A stretch of DNA of 64,000 nucleotides from Calothrix sp. NIES-4105 (GCF_002368415.1 NZ_AP018290.1:5593614-5657613), one strand, 5' to 3'; positions 9,083 through 18,064 are shown, numbered from the stretch's first letter. Numbers and translations: made by a program. Notes: generated by a model from the sequence alone, not told the origin.

Positions 9083-10426
9083 ATGCTAAAAGCGCAAGAA
9101 ATATTGGTAGAACGGTATCAACTTCTTCGTGTGCTGGGTGAAAGTGCAAGTCGTCAAACTTGGTTAGCACAGGATTTGGTAAATCAAGAGCAAGTTGTTG
9201 TTAAACTGCTGATTACGAGTGACCAGTTGCAGTGGGACAATTTGCGACTTTTTGAGCGCGAAGCAAAGGTACTGCGACAATTAGACCATCCGCGCATTCC
9301 CCAATATTATGATGATTTCGTTCTTGAGCGCGATATCGTCTCTTTTGCTTTGGTTCAGGAATACATACCCGCCAAATCTCTCAAGGAATTACTTGCTTCG
9401 GGGAAGACTTTTAGCGAAACTGAAGTCAGGGATATAGCTATTGCTGTCTTGAAAATCCTTATCTACCTTCATAAGCTAAGTCCTCCTGTATTACATCGTG
9501 ATATCAAACCTAGCAATTTATTGTTCGATGAGTCAAAGAGTAAAAACCAAATCTACTTAGTTGACTTCGGCGCCGTTCAAGACCGTGCTGCATCTGAAGG
9601 CGCCACGTTTACTGTAGTTGGAACTTATGGATATGCACCGCTAGAGCAGTTTGGCGGACGGGCAACACCCGCATCTGACCTCTACGCACTGGGAGCTACT
9701 TTAATACATTTAGCAACAGGTATTTCACCAGCAGATTTACCGCAATTTAATTCAAAGATGCAATTTGCTCATCTTACCAAACTCAACCCAGGATTTGTCA
9801 GGTGGTTACAGCAAATAACCGAACCTAACTTAGAGAACCGCTTTCAAACGGCGCCAGCAGCATTAGAAGCACTCGAAATAAACCAGCTAGCTATAACTAA
9901 TGGGAACCTGTATACTCCTTTAACTCCTATATTGGTACGTAAATCATCAGATAAATTAGCTATTCATATTCCCAGCTTAAATAAAAATATTATTGGGTTA
10001 ACAGTTGGGGGAGTTGGACTATTATTTTGGTTATTTTTCTGGAAATATGCTACAGCTAGCGTTACTTACAGTTTGGCTAGTCTTCCAATCTTTACCTGGG
10101 TTTACATCTGGCTAATAATGGGTATTTTGTTAACTGCCTGGTGGATATTACCTAACTATATAGAAACAGATATCGATTTTGATAATCAAAACTTTGAAAT
10201 GAAATGGAAGTTATTTGGTTTCACTGTTAAAAAGCAACGTGGTAAGGTTTCGGATATTGATAAAGTCTATAGTTCTAAAGGCAGCTATCAAAATCAAAAG
10301 CAAATCCATGAAGTAATTTTGTCATTAGGGGTTGATGAGTACTATATTGGTAGATTTAAACAAAGTTTAAGTCAAGAAGAAAGTCGCTATCTAGCTTCTA
10401 CTATTAGAGATTGGTTAGGAATTTAA
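9083..10426 (+). CDS. Membrane-anchored Ser/Thr protein kinase (first of tandem pair)
   Basis: 447 residues. Residues 1-270 are a Hanks-type kinase: ATP lysine in VVVKLL, catalytic loop HRDIKPSNLL (about 146-155), DFGAV metal motif, and GTYGYAPLEQF in the activation/APE region. The glycine loop is reduced (LGESASRQTWLAQD), with only the first glycine of GxGxxG, as in a cyanobacterial subfamily. Two membrane segments follow at about 302-350 (IGLTVGGVGLLFWLFFW and IFTWVYIWLIMGILL). A cytoplasmic tail of about 95 residues (ETDIDFDNQNFEMKWKLFG) is shared with the next gene. It probably phosphorylates Ser/Thr on unknown targets at the membrane. All catalytic residues are present, so activity is expected. 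Confidence 0.9.
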   Translation: MLKAQEILVERYQLLRVLGESASRQTWLAQDLVNQEQVVVKLLITSDQLQWDNLRLFEREAKVLRQLDHPRIPQYYDDFVLERDIVSFALVQEYIPAKSLKELLASGKTFSETEVRDIAIAVLKILIYLHKLSPPVLHRDIKPSNLLFDESKSKNQIYLVDFGAVQDRAASEGATFTVVGTYGYAPLEQFGGRATPASDLYALGATLIHLATGISPADLPQFNSKMQFAHLTKLNPGFVRWLQQITEPNLENRFQTAPAALEALEINQLAITNGNLYTPLTPILVRKSSDKLAIHIPSLNKNIIGLTVGGVGLLFWLFFWKYATASVTYSLASLPIFTWVYIWLIMGILLTAWWILPNYIETDIDFDNQNFEMKWKLFGFTVKKQRGKVSDIDKVYSSKGSYQNQKQIHEVILSLGVDEYYIGRFKQSLSQEESRYLASTIRDWLGI

Positions 10427-10430
10427 ATAT

Positions 10431-10576
10431 CCTCTTTCTTTGTGCCCTTTGTGTCTTTGTGGTTCGTTTTATAAGTTGAAATTTATATTCAGATTTTAAA
10501 ATTGCTAAATCATGGATTTTTATATAATAAACCACGCTCGTCACAAAGGACACAAAGGAATAAAAGAAAGAAAAAG
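10431..10576. repeat. Inverted pair of CACAAAGG-family repeats between the kinase genes
   Basis: Left arm TCTTTGTGCCCTTTGTGTCT and right arm GTCACAAAGGACACAAAGGA face each other and could form one large hairpin. They belong to the same family as 2220-2260, 44665-44700, 47514-47555 and 55985-56090. The right arm lies just upstream of the ATG of the second kinase, so it may affect translation or attenuate read-through from the first. Confidence 0.75.
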
Positions 10577-10588
10577 GTAGGGGGCGAA

Positions 10589-11932
10589 ATGTTAGAGTCA
10601 GGACAAGTAATTAATAATCGTTACAGATTACAAAAAAAGTTAGGGCAAGATACTAGTCGTCAGACTTGGTTGGCGAGATTCTTGGATGCTCAACAGCAGG
10701 AACAGGAAGAAGTTGTTCTGAAACTTCTAACCCTTAGTCCACAAATGCAGTGGGATGAACATAAGTTATTTGAACGAGAAGCGGCTGTTTTGAAAAATCT
10801 CGAACATCCTCGTATTCCTAAATATAAAGATTATTTTATTGTTGAAAACTTACCTGGTTCTAGGTTTCTTTGGTTTGTGTTAGTCCAAAGTTATATTCCC
10901 GGCGCCTCTTTACAAGAGTTGCTCGACCAAGGATATCATTTTTCAGAATCACAAGTAGAAAAAATCGCGGTAGAAATATTAAGTATATTAGTTTACTTGC
11001 ATGAGCTACAACCACCAGTTTTGCATAGGGATATTAAACCGAGTAATTTAATTTTGGGAGAAGATGACCGAGTATACCTTGTTGACTTCGGCGCCGTACA
11101 AGATAAAGCTGTTGCGGAAGGTGTAACTTTTACAGTGGTGGGAACTTACGGTTATGTACCGATAGAGCAATTTGCTGGACGCGCGGAACCTGCATCTGAT
11201 TTATATGCACTAGGCGCCACATTAATTCATTTACTGACAGGAAGGGCGCCTGCTGATTTACCTTATCGAAATTCTCGCATAGAATTTGCCAATCTTGTCA
11301 GTGTTAATTTAGGTTTAATTAACTGGGTGGGAAAACTCACTGAACCAAATATAGCCGATAGAATTAGTACTGCCAAAGAAGCAATTGCCGCGCTAAAAAG
11401 TAAACAAACTCTTAGTCCCCCAATTACCACTAACAAACCAACTGGCAGTAAAATTAAAATTAATAAGTCAGCTAGCCAGCTAGAAATTAAACTCGCTAGA
11501 CGTGGAAATAAATCATTACGAGCTTTCTATTTAGTTGGGATATTTACACCTTTTTTGTGGCAAACTATTCAATTTATTAATATTGCTATTAATGGTAGTA
11601 ATTATGTTTTTTGGTTTTATAGCACTATTATTCCAATTATTATAATAACATTAATACTAGTAATTATATTACCAGTTTTTGGAGAGACAGATTTATACTT
11701 TGACCGCGATAACTTTGAAATTAAATGGAAATTATTCGGACTTTGCTACTGGCGAAAGCGTGGTAAAACTAATTTAATTGAAAAGCTTTATAAACAGCAG
11801 CCAAAAACACCCTTGGCGCCTATGGGTATAACTATAGAACTAATCAAAGGTAAAAAATTTACCACTACTCCTTTATCTACTGTAGAACGTCACTGGTTAA
11901 TAGACCAAATAGCAGACTGGTTAAAATTCTAA
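10589..11932 (+). CDS. Membrane-anchored Ser/Thr protein kinase (second of tandem pair)
   Basis: A paralogue of the gene at 9083. The frame is open further upstream to 10502, but those codons are repeat sequence. ATG 10589 follows GTAGGGGGCGAA and gives 447 residues, the same length as the upstream paralogue, so it is taken as the start. Motifs: reduced glycine loop LGQDTSRQTWLARF, lysine in VVLKLL, HRDIKPSNLILG, DFGAV, GTYGYVPIEQF. Two membrane segments occur at about 320-375, then the shared tail ETDLYFDRDNFEIKWKLFGL. The catalytic set is complete. The pair arose by tandem duplication; the C-terminal cytoplasmic tail is conserved, which suggests it matters for targeting or sensing. Confidence 0.9.
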   Translation: MLESGQVINNRYRLQKKLGQDTSRQTWLARFLDAQQQEQEEVVLKLLTLSPQMQWDEHKLFEREAAVLKNLEHPRIPKYKDYFIVENLPGSRFLWFVLVQSYIPGASLQELLDQGYHFSESQVEKIAVEILSILVYLHELQPPVLHRDIKPSNLILGEDDRVYLVDFGAVQDKAVAEGVTFTVVGTYGYVPIEQFAGRAEPASDLYALGATLIHLLTGRAPADLPYRNSRIEFANLVSVNLGLINWVGKLTEPNIADRISTAKEAIAALKSKQTLSPPITTNKPTGSKIKINKSASQLEIKLARRGNKSLRAFYLVGIFTPFLWQTIQFINIAINGSNYVFWFYSTIIPIIIITLILVIILPVFGETDLYFDRDNFEIKWKLFGLCYWRKRGKTNLIEKLYKQQPKTPLAPMGITIELIKGKKFTTTPLSTVERHWLIDQIADWLKF

Positions 11933-11944
11933 CTCTGTGGTAGG

Positions 11945-11959
11945 GTGGGCAGTGCCCAC
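11945..11959. repeat. Palindromic repeat GTGGGCAGTGCCCAC, copy 2
   Basis: Same core as at 8011, starting 12 bp after the second kinase stop and followed by CTTAC. Next to it is a small palindrome GGACAGGCTGTCC (about 11968-11980). It lies between convergent genes (kinase and gdhA). Confidence 0.85.
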
Positions 11960-11999
11960 CTTACAAAGGACAGGCTGTCCGGCCTATCCCACGGGATAT

Positions 12000-13289
12000 T
12001 TAAGGATATAAACCTCTATCACTGAGCGCGCGCGCGACTCTACCAACACCCAAAGTATACGCTGCTAACCGTAAAGGAATCTGGCGCCGCTTCGCTTGTT
12101 GTGTAACTTGCTCATATGCTTGTACCATCAAATCTTCCATTTCCCGGTTAACTCGTTCTTCATCCCAGAATAAATAAGATAACCCTTGTACCCATTCTAA
12201 ATAGCTAACTACTACTCCCCCAGCATTTGCCAATATATCCGGTAGTACTGTAACACCGCGCGCTTCTAAAGATTTATTTGCTCCCAGTGTCACAGGACCA
12301 TTTGCTGCTTCGGCAATAATATAAGCTTGAACTTGGTTGACGTTATCTTCAGTAATTTGGTTTTCCAAAGCTGCGGGTATCAATACATCACAAGGTAAAG
12401 TTAATAGCTCCGCATTGGTAACAGATACCGCTTGTGGATAACCTACTAAACTTCTTTTATTTTCCTTAGCATAAGCTTTAACAGCAGGAATATCTAAACC
12501 TATTTCCGAATAAATACCTCCTGCACCTGTGGAAACTGCAACAACTTTGGCGCCTTCCAAATACAATAACTCTGCTGCGGCGCCTCCAACGTTACCAAAA
12601 CCTTGAATTACAACTTTGGCGCCTGCTAAAGATTTACCCAAATCTTTTAAGGCTTCACGAACAACAATCATTACACCGCGTCCGGTTGCCATTTCTCTAC
12701 CTAGAGAACCACCAATAGAAAGCGGTTTACCTGTAACAACTCCAGGTACAGCATGACCAACGTTTACCGAATAAGTATCCATCATCCATGCCATTTCCCG
12801 CGCAGAAGTTCCCATATCAGGTGCAGGAATATCCACGGATGGACCAATATCTTTAACTAACTCACTAATAAAACGTCGGCTAATACGTTCGAGTTCATTG
12901 ACACTAAATTTCTTCGGGTCAATAGCAATACCACCCTTGGCGCCACCATAAGGTATTCCTAGTAAAGCGCATTTCCAAGTCATTAACATTGCTAAAGCCG
13001 AAACTTCCCGTAGCGTCACCGCTGGATGATAGCGAATACCACCTTTATAAGGACCTAAAATATCCGAATGCTGTACGCGATGTCCGGCAAAAACTCTGAT
13101 GTCCCCATTATCTAATTTGACGGGAATCGAAACAGTAATAACCTTACGCGGATTGCTAAGTATCTCTAATATACCTTGGTCAAGCTTTAACTCTTTTGCT
13201 GCGGCATCGAGGTAACTACAAGCTTGGTCAAACGGGCAAATGTGTGCCGGAGTGGGCGTTTCAACGGGCAACAGAGACGTTGATATCAT
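12000..13289 (-). CDS. gdhA: Glutamate dehydrogenase (Glu/Leu/Phe/Val family)
   Basis: A 429-residue enzyme for reversible amination of 2-oxoglutarate to glutamate. Motifs: substrate-binding GPYKGGIRYHP (about 80-90), the active-site lysine region GIPYGGAKGGI (about 110-120), DIPAPDMGTS, and the Rossmann loop GFGNVGGAAAELL (about 228-240). Length and motif order match hexameric GDHs of the NAD/NADP class found in cyanobacteria. It would link carbon and ammonium metabolism beside the main GS-GOGAT route. A GTAN8TAC palindrome, the NtcA consensus, lies 84 bp upstream of the start codon, but its spacing suits a + strand transcript better than gdhA. The amino-acid specificity (Glu versus Leu/Val) rests on overall resemblance. 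Confidence 0.88.
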   Translation of the reverse strand: MISTSLLPVETPTPAHICPFDQACSYLDAAAKELKLDQGILEILSNPRKVITVSIPVKLDNGDIRVFAGHRVQHSDILGPYKGGIRYHPAVTLREVSALAMLMTWKCALLGIPYGGAKGGIAIDPKKFSVNELERISRRFISELVKDIGPSVDIPAPDMGTSAREMAWMMDTYSVNVGHAVPGVVTGKPLSIGGSLGREMATGRGVMIVVREALKDLGKSLAGAKVVIQGFGNVGGAAAELLYLEGAKVVAVSTGAGGIYSEIGLDIPAVKAYAKENKRSLVGYPQAVSVTNAELLTLPCDVLIPAALENQITEDNVNQVQAYIIAEAANGPVTLGANKSLEARGVTVLPDILANAGGVVVSYLEWVQGLSYLFWDEERVNREMEDLMVQAYEQVTQQAKRRQIPLRLAAYTLGVGRVARALSDRGLYP

Positions 13290-13372
13290 ATATTCCCCTA
13301 ACCCTTTATTGTGGCGATTATCTATGTATATATATTGATTATCGCGCTTTTATTAGCAAATGTTGACTTTGT

Positions 13373-13386
13373 GTAAAATTCGTTAC
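13373..13386. promoter_or_regulatory. Putative NtcA binding site (GTA-N8-TAC)
   Basis: GTAAAATTCGTTAC fits the NtcA consensus GTAN8TAC exactly, within TGTGTAAAATTCGTTACAG. NtcA is the global nitrogen regulator of cyanobacteria and usually binds centred near -41.5. On the + strand that places a start site near 13421, with a TGATAAG -10-like element in between, just upstream of a short transcript unit ending in a terminator. A role for the divergent gdhA is possible but less well spaced. Confidence 0.6.
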
Positions 13387-13420
13387 AGTTTTCAATTTTT
13401 GGATTTGATAAGCCGAGCCA

Positions 13421-13502
13421 GGAAACTATACAATCAAAAAACCAGAGATACATATATGAGCGAACACAGATACAAATGATATATCATATCTGTGTTTTTT
13501 TT
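13421..13502 (+). ncRNA. Candidate NtcA-controlled small RNA (~80 nt)
   Basis: Between gdhA and the hydrolase gene, both on the minus strand, the + strand carries a complete small transcription unit: an NtcA box, a -10-like element near 13408, about 40 nt of single-stranded-looking A-rich sequence (ACTATACAATCAAAAAACC) and a strong rho-independent terminator. It contains no convincing open reading frame. The architecture matches nitrogen-stress-induced RNAs such as NsiR4, which targets the glutamine synthetase inactivating factor mRNA. Identity with NsiR4 is not shown. The start site is inferred from spacing only. Confidence 0.5.
13463..13502 (+). terminator. Rho-independent terminator on the + strand
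   Basis: Arms AACACAGATA (13463-13472) and TATCTGTGTT (13487-13496), a 10-bp perfect stem with a further small palindrome in the loop, followed by eight T. No + strand protein gene precedes it, which is the main reason for proposing the sRNA. Confidence 0.75.
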
Positions 13503-13557
13503 ATTTTATTTCCTTATGTATATTTATTATATATATAGTTATATTGTTATTTAATAT

Positions 13558-14529
13558 CTATTGCCAATCACCAAGTTGCGTTGCTAAAAAGTAGCGCACA
13601 TGGTCAACAAACGAACAACCCCACTTATTTACACCATGTGCCAAACCCGGAACTACATAACAGGCGCCGTCTGGAAACAGTTCAGCACATTTACGGGCAT
13701 CTTTAACATTTACAATTGGGTCATTGGCGCCGACTAAAAACCTAACGCGACGATTTGGTTTAACTCTATCTATATAATTCATTGGGTTACAAGCAAAACC
13801 ATGCTCATCAGGCTTTTTCAGATTATTGACTACTTGCAACAAATTAATAAATGGCAAAAATTCACGCCTTTTTGTATGACTAATAACAGTTTCCAATATT
13901 TTACCAATTCCAGAAGCAGCTAATTCAGGTAGCCACAACCTTCCCCACGTCCTAGCAAATGCTGTTATATTAGCATGACCGATAGCTCCCAACAACCTTT
14001 CTCCAAAACCCTCAGCAGTAAAAGCATAGGCGCCTAACAGTACCCCCATACTTACCCCAAATAATCCCACTCTATTATTTGTTAAACCATATTGATTGCC
14101 ACAAAAGTCCTGAACTCTGGCAATATCTAGAGCAGTAGAACGAAATACTTGTAAAAGTAACTGAGTATCAAAGCGAAGACCATGTTCAATAAGCGGCATT
14201 ATTTCATCATGCACCATACCATTAAAAACGCGCGCCAAACTACGCTCACCCGCAAACGGCGTATCAAACAAAGCCACCGCAATACCCATAGAAGTTAGTG
14301 TTGGAACAATAAAAGCATTCCATCCATAAGGCGCCGACATTCCCTGTAAAGCAATAACTAACGGTGTTTCCTCACGACTTCGATGTTCAGGTAAAAACAC
14401 TGCTACAGGAAACCCGTTCAACCTCTTATCAAATTCGGCAATACCAGTAAAAGTAAAAGGGTCGTCAAACCAGTAACGATGACCTGTAACACCATCAAAC
14501 GTAATTGTATCTGCCCCGTAAATTGCCAT
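13558..14529 (-). CDS. Alpha/beta-hydrolase family protein
   Basis: 323 residues with an alpha/beta-hydrolase plan. The nucleophile elbow is GVSMGV (about residue 160), a probable acid lies in VGANDPIV (about 273), and the catalytic histidine in GLAHGVNKWG (about 300). The oxyanion-side strand is LVIALQGMSAPYGWN. No signal peptide. The likely activity is an esterase or thioesterase-type hydrolysis; the substrate is unknown. The chain is complete, including the fold-closing helix at the C-terminus (VDHVRYFLATQLG). No operon partner is evident: it is separated from gdhA by the sRNA region and has an 366-bp gene-free stretch upstream. Confidence 0.75.
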   Translation of the reverse strand: MAIYGADTITFDGVTGHRYWFDDPFTFTGIAEFDKRLNGFPVAVFLPEHRSREETPLVIALQGMSAPYGWNAFIVPTLTSMGIAVALFDTPFAGERSLARVFNGMVHDEIMPLIEHGLRFDTQLLLQVFRSTALDIARVQDFCGNQYGLTNNRVGLFGVSMGVLLGAYAFTAEGFGERLLGAIGHANITAFARTWGRLWLPELAASGIGKILETVISHTKRREFLPFINLLQVVNNLKKPDEHGFACNPMNYIDRVKPNRRVRFLVGANDPIVNVKDARKCAELFPDGACYVVPGLAHGVNKWGCSFVDHVRYFLATQLGDWQ

Positions 14530-14895
14530 ATATTATGTATAAACCGTTTTTACAAAAAATATAGCATTAGACGCAACATCTAACATCTCCACATCCGCTT
14601 TTGGCTTTACGGAAACAAGTGTTAGTTAAGTTAGCGTACAAGCAGCTTTACCTGAAATTTTTTTAATTGTTATATTTTGCATGGCTTCTTCCCTGACATA
14701 TTCGCATTTATCTATTGCGTTTTTTCGCTTCTTCCCATTCTTTGTCTTCCTGATATATACATAGGCAAACCCTCAATTTACTATGATAGAGTAATTGTAT
14801 TATTATGATTGGCGCCTGTGCTATCGGGTAGTAACAAAAATCAACATTACATACAATTAAAATCAATGTATATAAAGTTACAGTGAATTAAAGAT
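14530..14895. other. Gene-free stretch
   Basis: No credible gene. On the minus strand there are short Lys/Glu-rich scraps (about 14715-14760) and an 18-codon frame near 14640-14700 without support. One GGCGCC site occurs at 14811. It may be remnants of a decayed gene, but I cannot identify it. Confidence 0.35.
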
Positions 14896-15146
14896 TTACA
14901 AAACAGCAACCTCTGTGATTAAGTCATCGAGTTCATTATCGATTTTATCTAATTGACTGCGAATTGCCGCCAATTCTCTAAGTTTCTGCTCGACGTTAAC
15001 TTCCCCTTTTTGCTTCTCCGCTAGGGTTGAACAGACTTGCTCACGAATACTTTGAATCTCTTTACTAAGTTCTTGGTTAACAGCATCCTTGATTTTTCCG
15101 ATTTTGCGCTCGTAACAGTATTGTTAGATAAAACTGCTTCTTTCAT
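14896..15146 (-). pseudogene. Frameshifted small coiled-coil protein gene
   Basis: Read on the minus strand, an ATG at 15146 opens MKEAVLSNNTVT in one frame. The adjacent frame then carries a long uninterrupted helical stretch: ERKIGKIKDAVNQELSKEI, then REQ, EKQKGEVNVEQKLRELAAIR and LDKIDNELDDLITEVAVL to the stop at 14896. That second frame has a TAA just before it and no own start, so one indel near 15108-15118 would restore a protein of about 82 residues. It is rich in Glu/Lys with heptad-like spacing, probably a coiled coil. The family is not recognised. It could be a sequencing error instead of decay. Confidence 0.5.
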
Positions 15147-15264
15147 ACATAATATTTCACAAGTTTAAATTGTTCGAGTGGTTAATTCAATCGAAACTAC
15201 GGGAACAGCTTTATTAAAATTTCATTTTGTAATGACTTGTTTCTTTTTTAACGTTGCTACAAGC

Positions 15265-15293
15265 AAAAAAACACCAGTAAAAATACTGGTGTT
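15265..15293 (-). terminator. Rho-independent terminator of the Rpn-type pseudogene
   Basis: On the minus strand the hairpin ACACCAGTA / TACTGGTGT (loop TTTT) is followed by seven T. It lies 74 bp past the stop of the gene at 15367-16260 and is in the right orientation for it. Confidence 0.8.
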
Positions 15294-15366
15294 ATAGTCC
15301 TTAAGAAATAATCTAGAAGTGCCTTAGTTTAAGCATTTATACATTATTTGTATGTATATCCAATTA

Positions 15367-16260
15367 CTATCCTTGTGGATGATTAAAATGAGCTATCAGT
15401 TGTTCACGAGGTAGCTGTAACAGCAGAGGAGTAAATTCTTCTGTAGGTAGCGCTAAGACTAGAGGAATGATAGCTGCTAGTTGCTCGTCAAGTTCCCCAA
15501 AACGAACCTTGAGTAAATTTTCTACTAAGCGACGTTGCCCAATCTCGATTCCACGACGTTCAGTAGCTTCTTCCCACTTCTTATATTCTTCTGATACAAG
15601 CATAGCTAGTTCCTCATCTTCTTTTTCATAGTCACCGATTGCGACTTTAGTAATATTCCAAACTGACAATAGCTGCTTTATAACATCAAACCGCTCATCA
15701 GTTTCTTGTAAAGCAAAAATTTCTCTTACTGCTTGTACTTGAACTTCCCCTTTACCAAATAGGCGAAACACAAGAGTGTCTGGGGTTTCAGGTAAACGAT
15801 GAATGGCTACGAATATTATATAATATCCTTCGGGGCTAAAGTATATACTGTTCAACCAACCTTTACGTGTAGAGGCTCCGTATCTTCTTAGAAAATTCTT
15901 TGAAGTTGTTGGTGTTAGTATCTACAATAATGGTAGTTCTTCATCGGGTATAGTTTCTTCATCACGTTTTGCTTGCAGTACAAAATCAGCTTGTACATAC
16001 AATAGTTTTTGCTGACAACTACGAATTTCACTAGATTTGGGTTGGTTACGAAATGGCTCTATTAAACAGGGTTTTGCTGCCATGTGCCGCATTAGACCCA
16101 TTGATACCGGAATATAACTGACATCTTGAGACGGCGTAAATAATATATCAATGAAGCGAGGCTCACCTGGTACTTCAAAGTTTGTTTTCACTTCACCGTA
16201 TGGCTTTAAGAAAGCTTGAAATACTTGTTTGGTAAATTGGTCGAAGGGATTTTTTGTCAT
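15367..16260 (-). pseudogene. Rpn/DUF4351-type PD-(D/E)XK nuclease gene with an internal amber codon
   Basis: Two open pieces, 15922-16260 (112 residues) and the part down to 15367, lie in the same frame separated only by a TAG at 15922-15924. Read through, they give one 297-residue protein. It starts MTKNPFDQFTKQVFQAFLKP, has the PGEPRFIDILF nuclease strand, EPFRNQP, then DEELPLL(TAG)ILTP, and a C-terminal DUF4351-like helical tail (EFTPLLLQLPREQLIAHF). In related proteins this spot is a Trp (ELPxLWILTP), so TGG to TAG is the simplest event. The family is thought to act as recombination-promoting DNA endonucleases. The stop may be recent, since both halves otherwise look intact. Confidence 0.82.
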
Positions 16261-16390
16261 TGCCTACCCTGGCTTGTTTGATTTGCCTAGGGTGATTGTA
16301 CTATCGGCAAATGTGTTTATGATTATATGGCTATAAAAATCAATATGAACATCTGATTTTATAACAACTTTAAAGAGCGCTAATCAAATC

Positions 16391-16410
16391 TTTATATATA
16401 TATATATATA
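16391..16410. repeat. TA dinucleotide microsatellite
   Basis: About nine TA units next to a palindrome GGCAGGGATGCC (about 16422) that ends CTCCACAAGG, directly before the carotenoid oxygenase stop codon. A related sequence lies at 36674-36700. Confidence 0.7.
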
Positions 16411-16444
16411 GATGGAGGCAGGCAGGGATGCCTGCTCCACAAGG

Positions 16445-17950
16445 TTAAATGAAGACTGATTCTACAAAGTTTCCATGTAACCCATATGGGACATGATGTT
16501 TAAGATGTAGTTTGGCAATGGCGCCTTTAGTAAAATCCTTTGCATCTAAAATCACTACATCTGAACGGTGGTTTTCTGAGTCATATATTAACCCTAATAC
16601 CCAACCGTCATCTTCACTTGTACCATTTTGACGCGGCACAAATACTGGTTCACCTGTAAAACCGCGTGGCGCCGCACTCCAAAGTTGTTTTTCACCTGTT
16701 TCTAAATCAAGTTTGACAAATGCTTGTAGTGGTGCGTTTCCTGTTTGTCCATGTGCGGCACCCATATATACATATCTGTATGGGCGCCCTAATTTGTCTG
16801 GATGCAAGCTAGGAAATTCGCAGCAGCGCGGTTCGATGACTTCGCGGTTTACGGTTTGGGTTTTTAAGTTGAGGTGGAAGCGCCATAATTGTCCGGGTTT
16901 AAGCGCATCAAAATCAACTTGACGGAAATCACTTTCTGGTTCTACTTCAGGTAATGATTCATAGCATATTGAGTCAACTATGATTTCATCACCTTGTTCA
17001 AATGCGTTTGAGTGGTGAAATACAAAACCTGATTGAATTTCTAGGGTTTGCATTTCTCTGCCAGATACTTTTGAATTGGGGTCGCGAGGAATAATTATTG
17101 CGCGCGTTGGTTGATTTGGTTGAAATTTAATGCATTCACCAGCACCCCGCATTCCTAAAGCAAAGGGTATTGGATTGAATGCAACGGGGTTTTGGAAGAA
17201 TATACAGTAGTTTTCGGTAATGGCAAAATCGTGAATAAAGCAGAAACCTGGTACGCTGTGCGCGTGTTTTCTGATGATTTTGCCTGTGGTGTCTAACTCA
17301 AATACTGTAATTGTGGTGGAAAGTCCTGGTTTGATGGAGAAATTTACCATGCATGGGGCGCCACCGTCCATTGCACAACTTGGGTCAATATGTGGATGTG
17401 CGCCAAATGCCTCACCTTCTGATAAAACACCGTTGAAGTATTCTCTTCCCAATGTTTCTAAACTTGCTGCGTCGAGCAGGTGTGGTTCGGCAGCTTCCCA
17501 GAGTGCGAGTAATTTACCACCCCAGTAAATGACGTTTGTGTTGGCAATATTTTTTAGCTTGACATCAAATATATTTGCTAGCCATCCACCGGGTTTTTGT
17601 GTTCCAAAAACTCCGCGATAAAGAAGTTTGCCTGCTTGTTGCTCTTTTATATATCCTTCGGTACGGACAAAACGGTTACTGTAATGCGCGCGTCCCGAAT
17701 TGAAAGTGATTCTACTTATCATTCCATCACCATCGAAGGGGTGATGAATTCTTTGCCCGTTGACTTCAAATAAACCGGGTCCATTTTTAAATAATGTTCC
17801 CTGTAGTGAGTCGGGTATTTCTCCCTCTATATCATCTATCCAGTAATCGTACTCTTGTTTGAGTGATTGATATCCCCCTTGCCAGTCATCACGGAGGTAG
17901 GATGGTTCTGGTACTGTTGTTGCGTGTTCGTAAAGTTGAAAACCTTGCAT
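16445..17950 (-). CDS. Carotenoid/apocarotenoid oxygenase (RPE65/CCD family)
   Basis: 501 residues, full length for the family. It closely resembles the Synechocystis apocarotenoid 15,15'-oxygenase (ACO/Diox1) as I recall it: DDWQGGYQSL near the start, GTLFKNGPGLFEV, HPFDGDGMI, IANTNVIYWGGKLLALWEA. The four iron-binding histidines are visible in GAHPHIDPS, FIHDFAITEN, FHHSNAFEQG and GLHGNFVES. The enzyme uses Fe(II) and O2 to cleave polyene chains, with apocarotenals giving retinal in the ACO type. Substrate preference (apocarotenal versus full carotenoid) cannot be read from sequence. It is monocistronic in appearance and ends next to a dispersed palindrome. Confidence 0.9.
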   Translation of the reverse strand: MQGFQLYEHATTVPEPSYLRDDWQGGYQSLKQEYDYWIDDIEGEIPDSLQGTLFKNGPGLFEVNGQRIHHPFDGDGMISRITFNSGRAHYSNRFVRTEGYIKEQQAGKLLYRGVFGTQKPGGWLANIFDVKLKNIANTNVIYWGGKLLALWEAAEPHLLDAASLETLGREYFNGVLSEGEAFGAHPHIDPSCAMDGGAPCMVNFSIKPGLSTTITVFELDTTGKIIRKHAHSVPGFCFIHDFAITENYCIFFQNPVAFNPIPFALGMRGAGECIKFQPNQPTRAIIIPRDPNSKVSGREMQTLEIQSGFVFHHSNAFEQGDEIIVDSICYESLPEVEPESDFRQVDFDALKPGQLWRFHLNLKTQTVNREVIEPRCCEFPSLHPDKLGRPYRYVYMGAAHGQTGNAPLQAFVKLDLETGEKQLWSAAPRGFTGEPVFVPRQNGTSEDDGWVLGLIYDSENHRSDVVILDAKDFTKGAIAKLHLKHHVPYGLHGNFVESVFI

Positions 17951-18064
17951 GTTGAGATTTTTGTTTAAAGATTAATTTGCTCGTATTAATTACCGTAGTA
18001 AGCACGAAGAGGGCTTTCTTAATTCCAAAACGCACATTCCTTACGACGAAATCATTTTACGAAC

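Noticed and set aside
10502-10588. Longer N-terminus for the second kinase
   Set aside because: These codons are from a CACAAAGG repeat. ATG 10589 gives the same length as the paralogue.
13289-13386. NtcA activation of gdhA from the same box
   Set aside because: On the gdhA strand there is no -10-like element at the expected distance; it was kept only as a weak possibility in the site entry.
14640-14760. An 18-codon minus-strand frame (MQNITIKKISGKAACTLT) as a possible peptide precursor
   Set aside because: There is no modification or export gene nearby, and the frame is too short to support.
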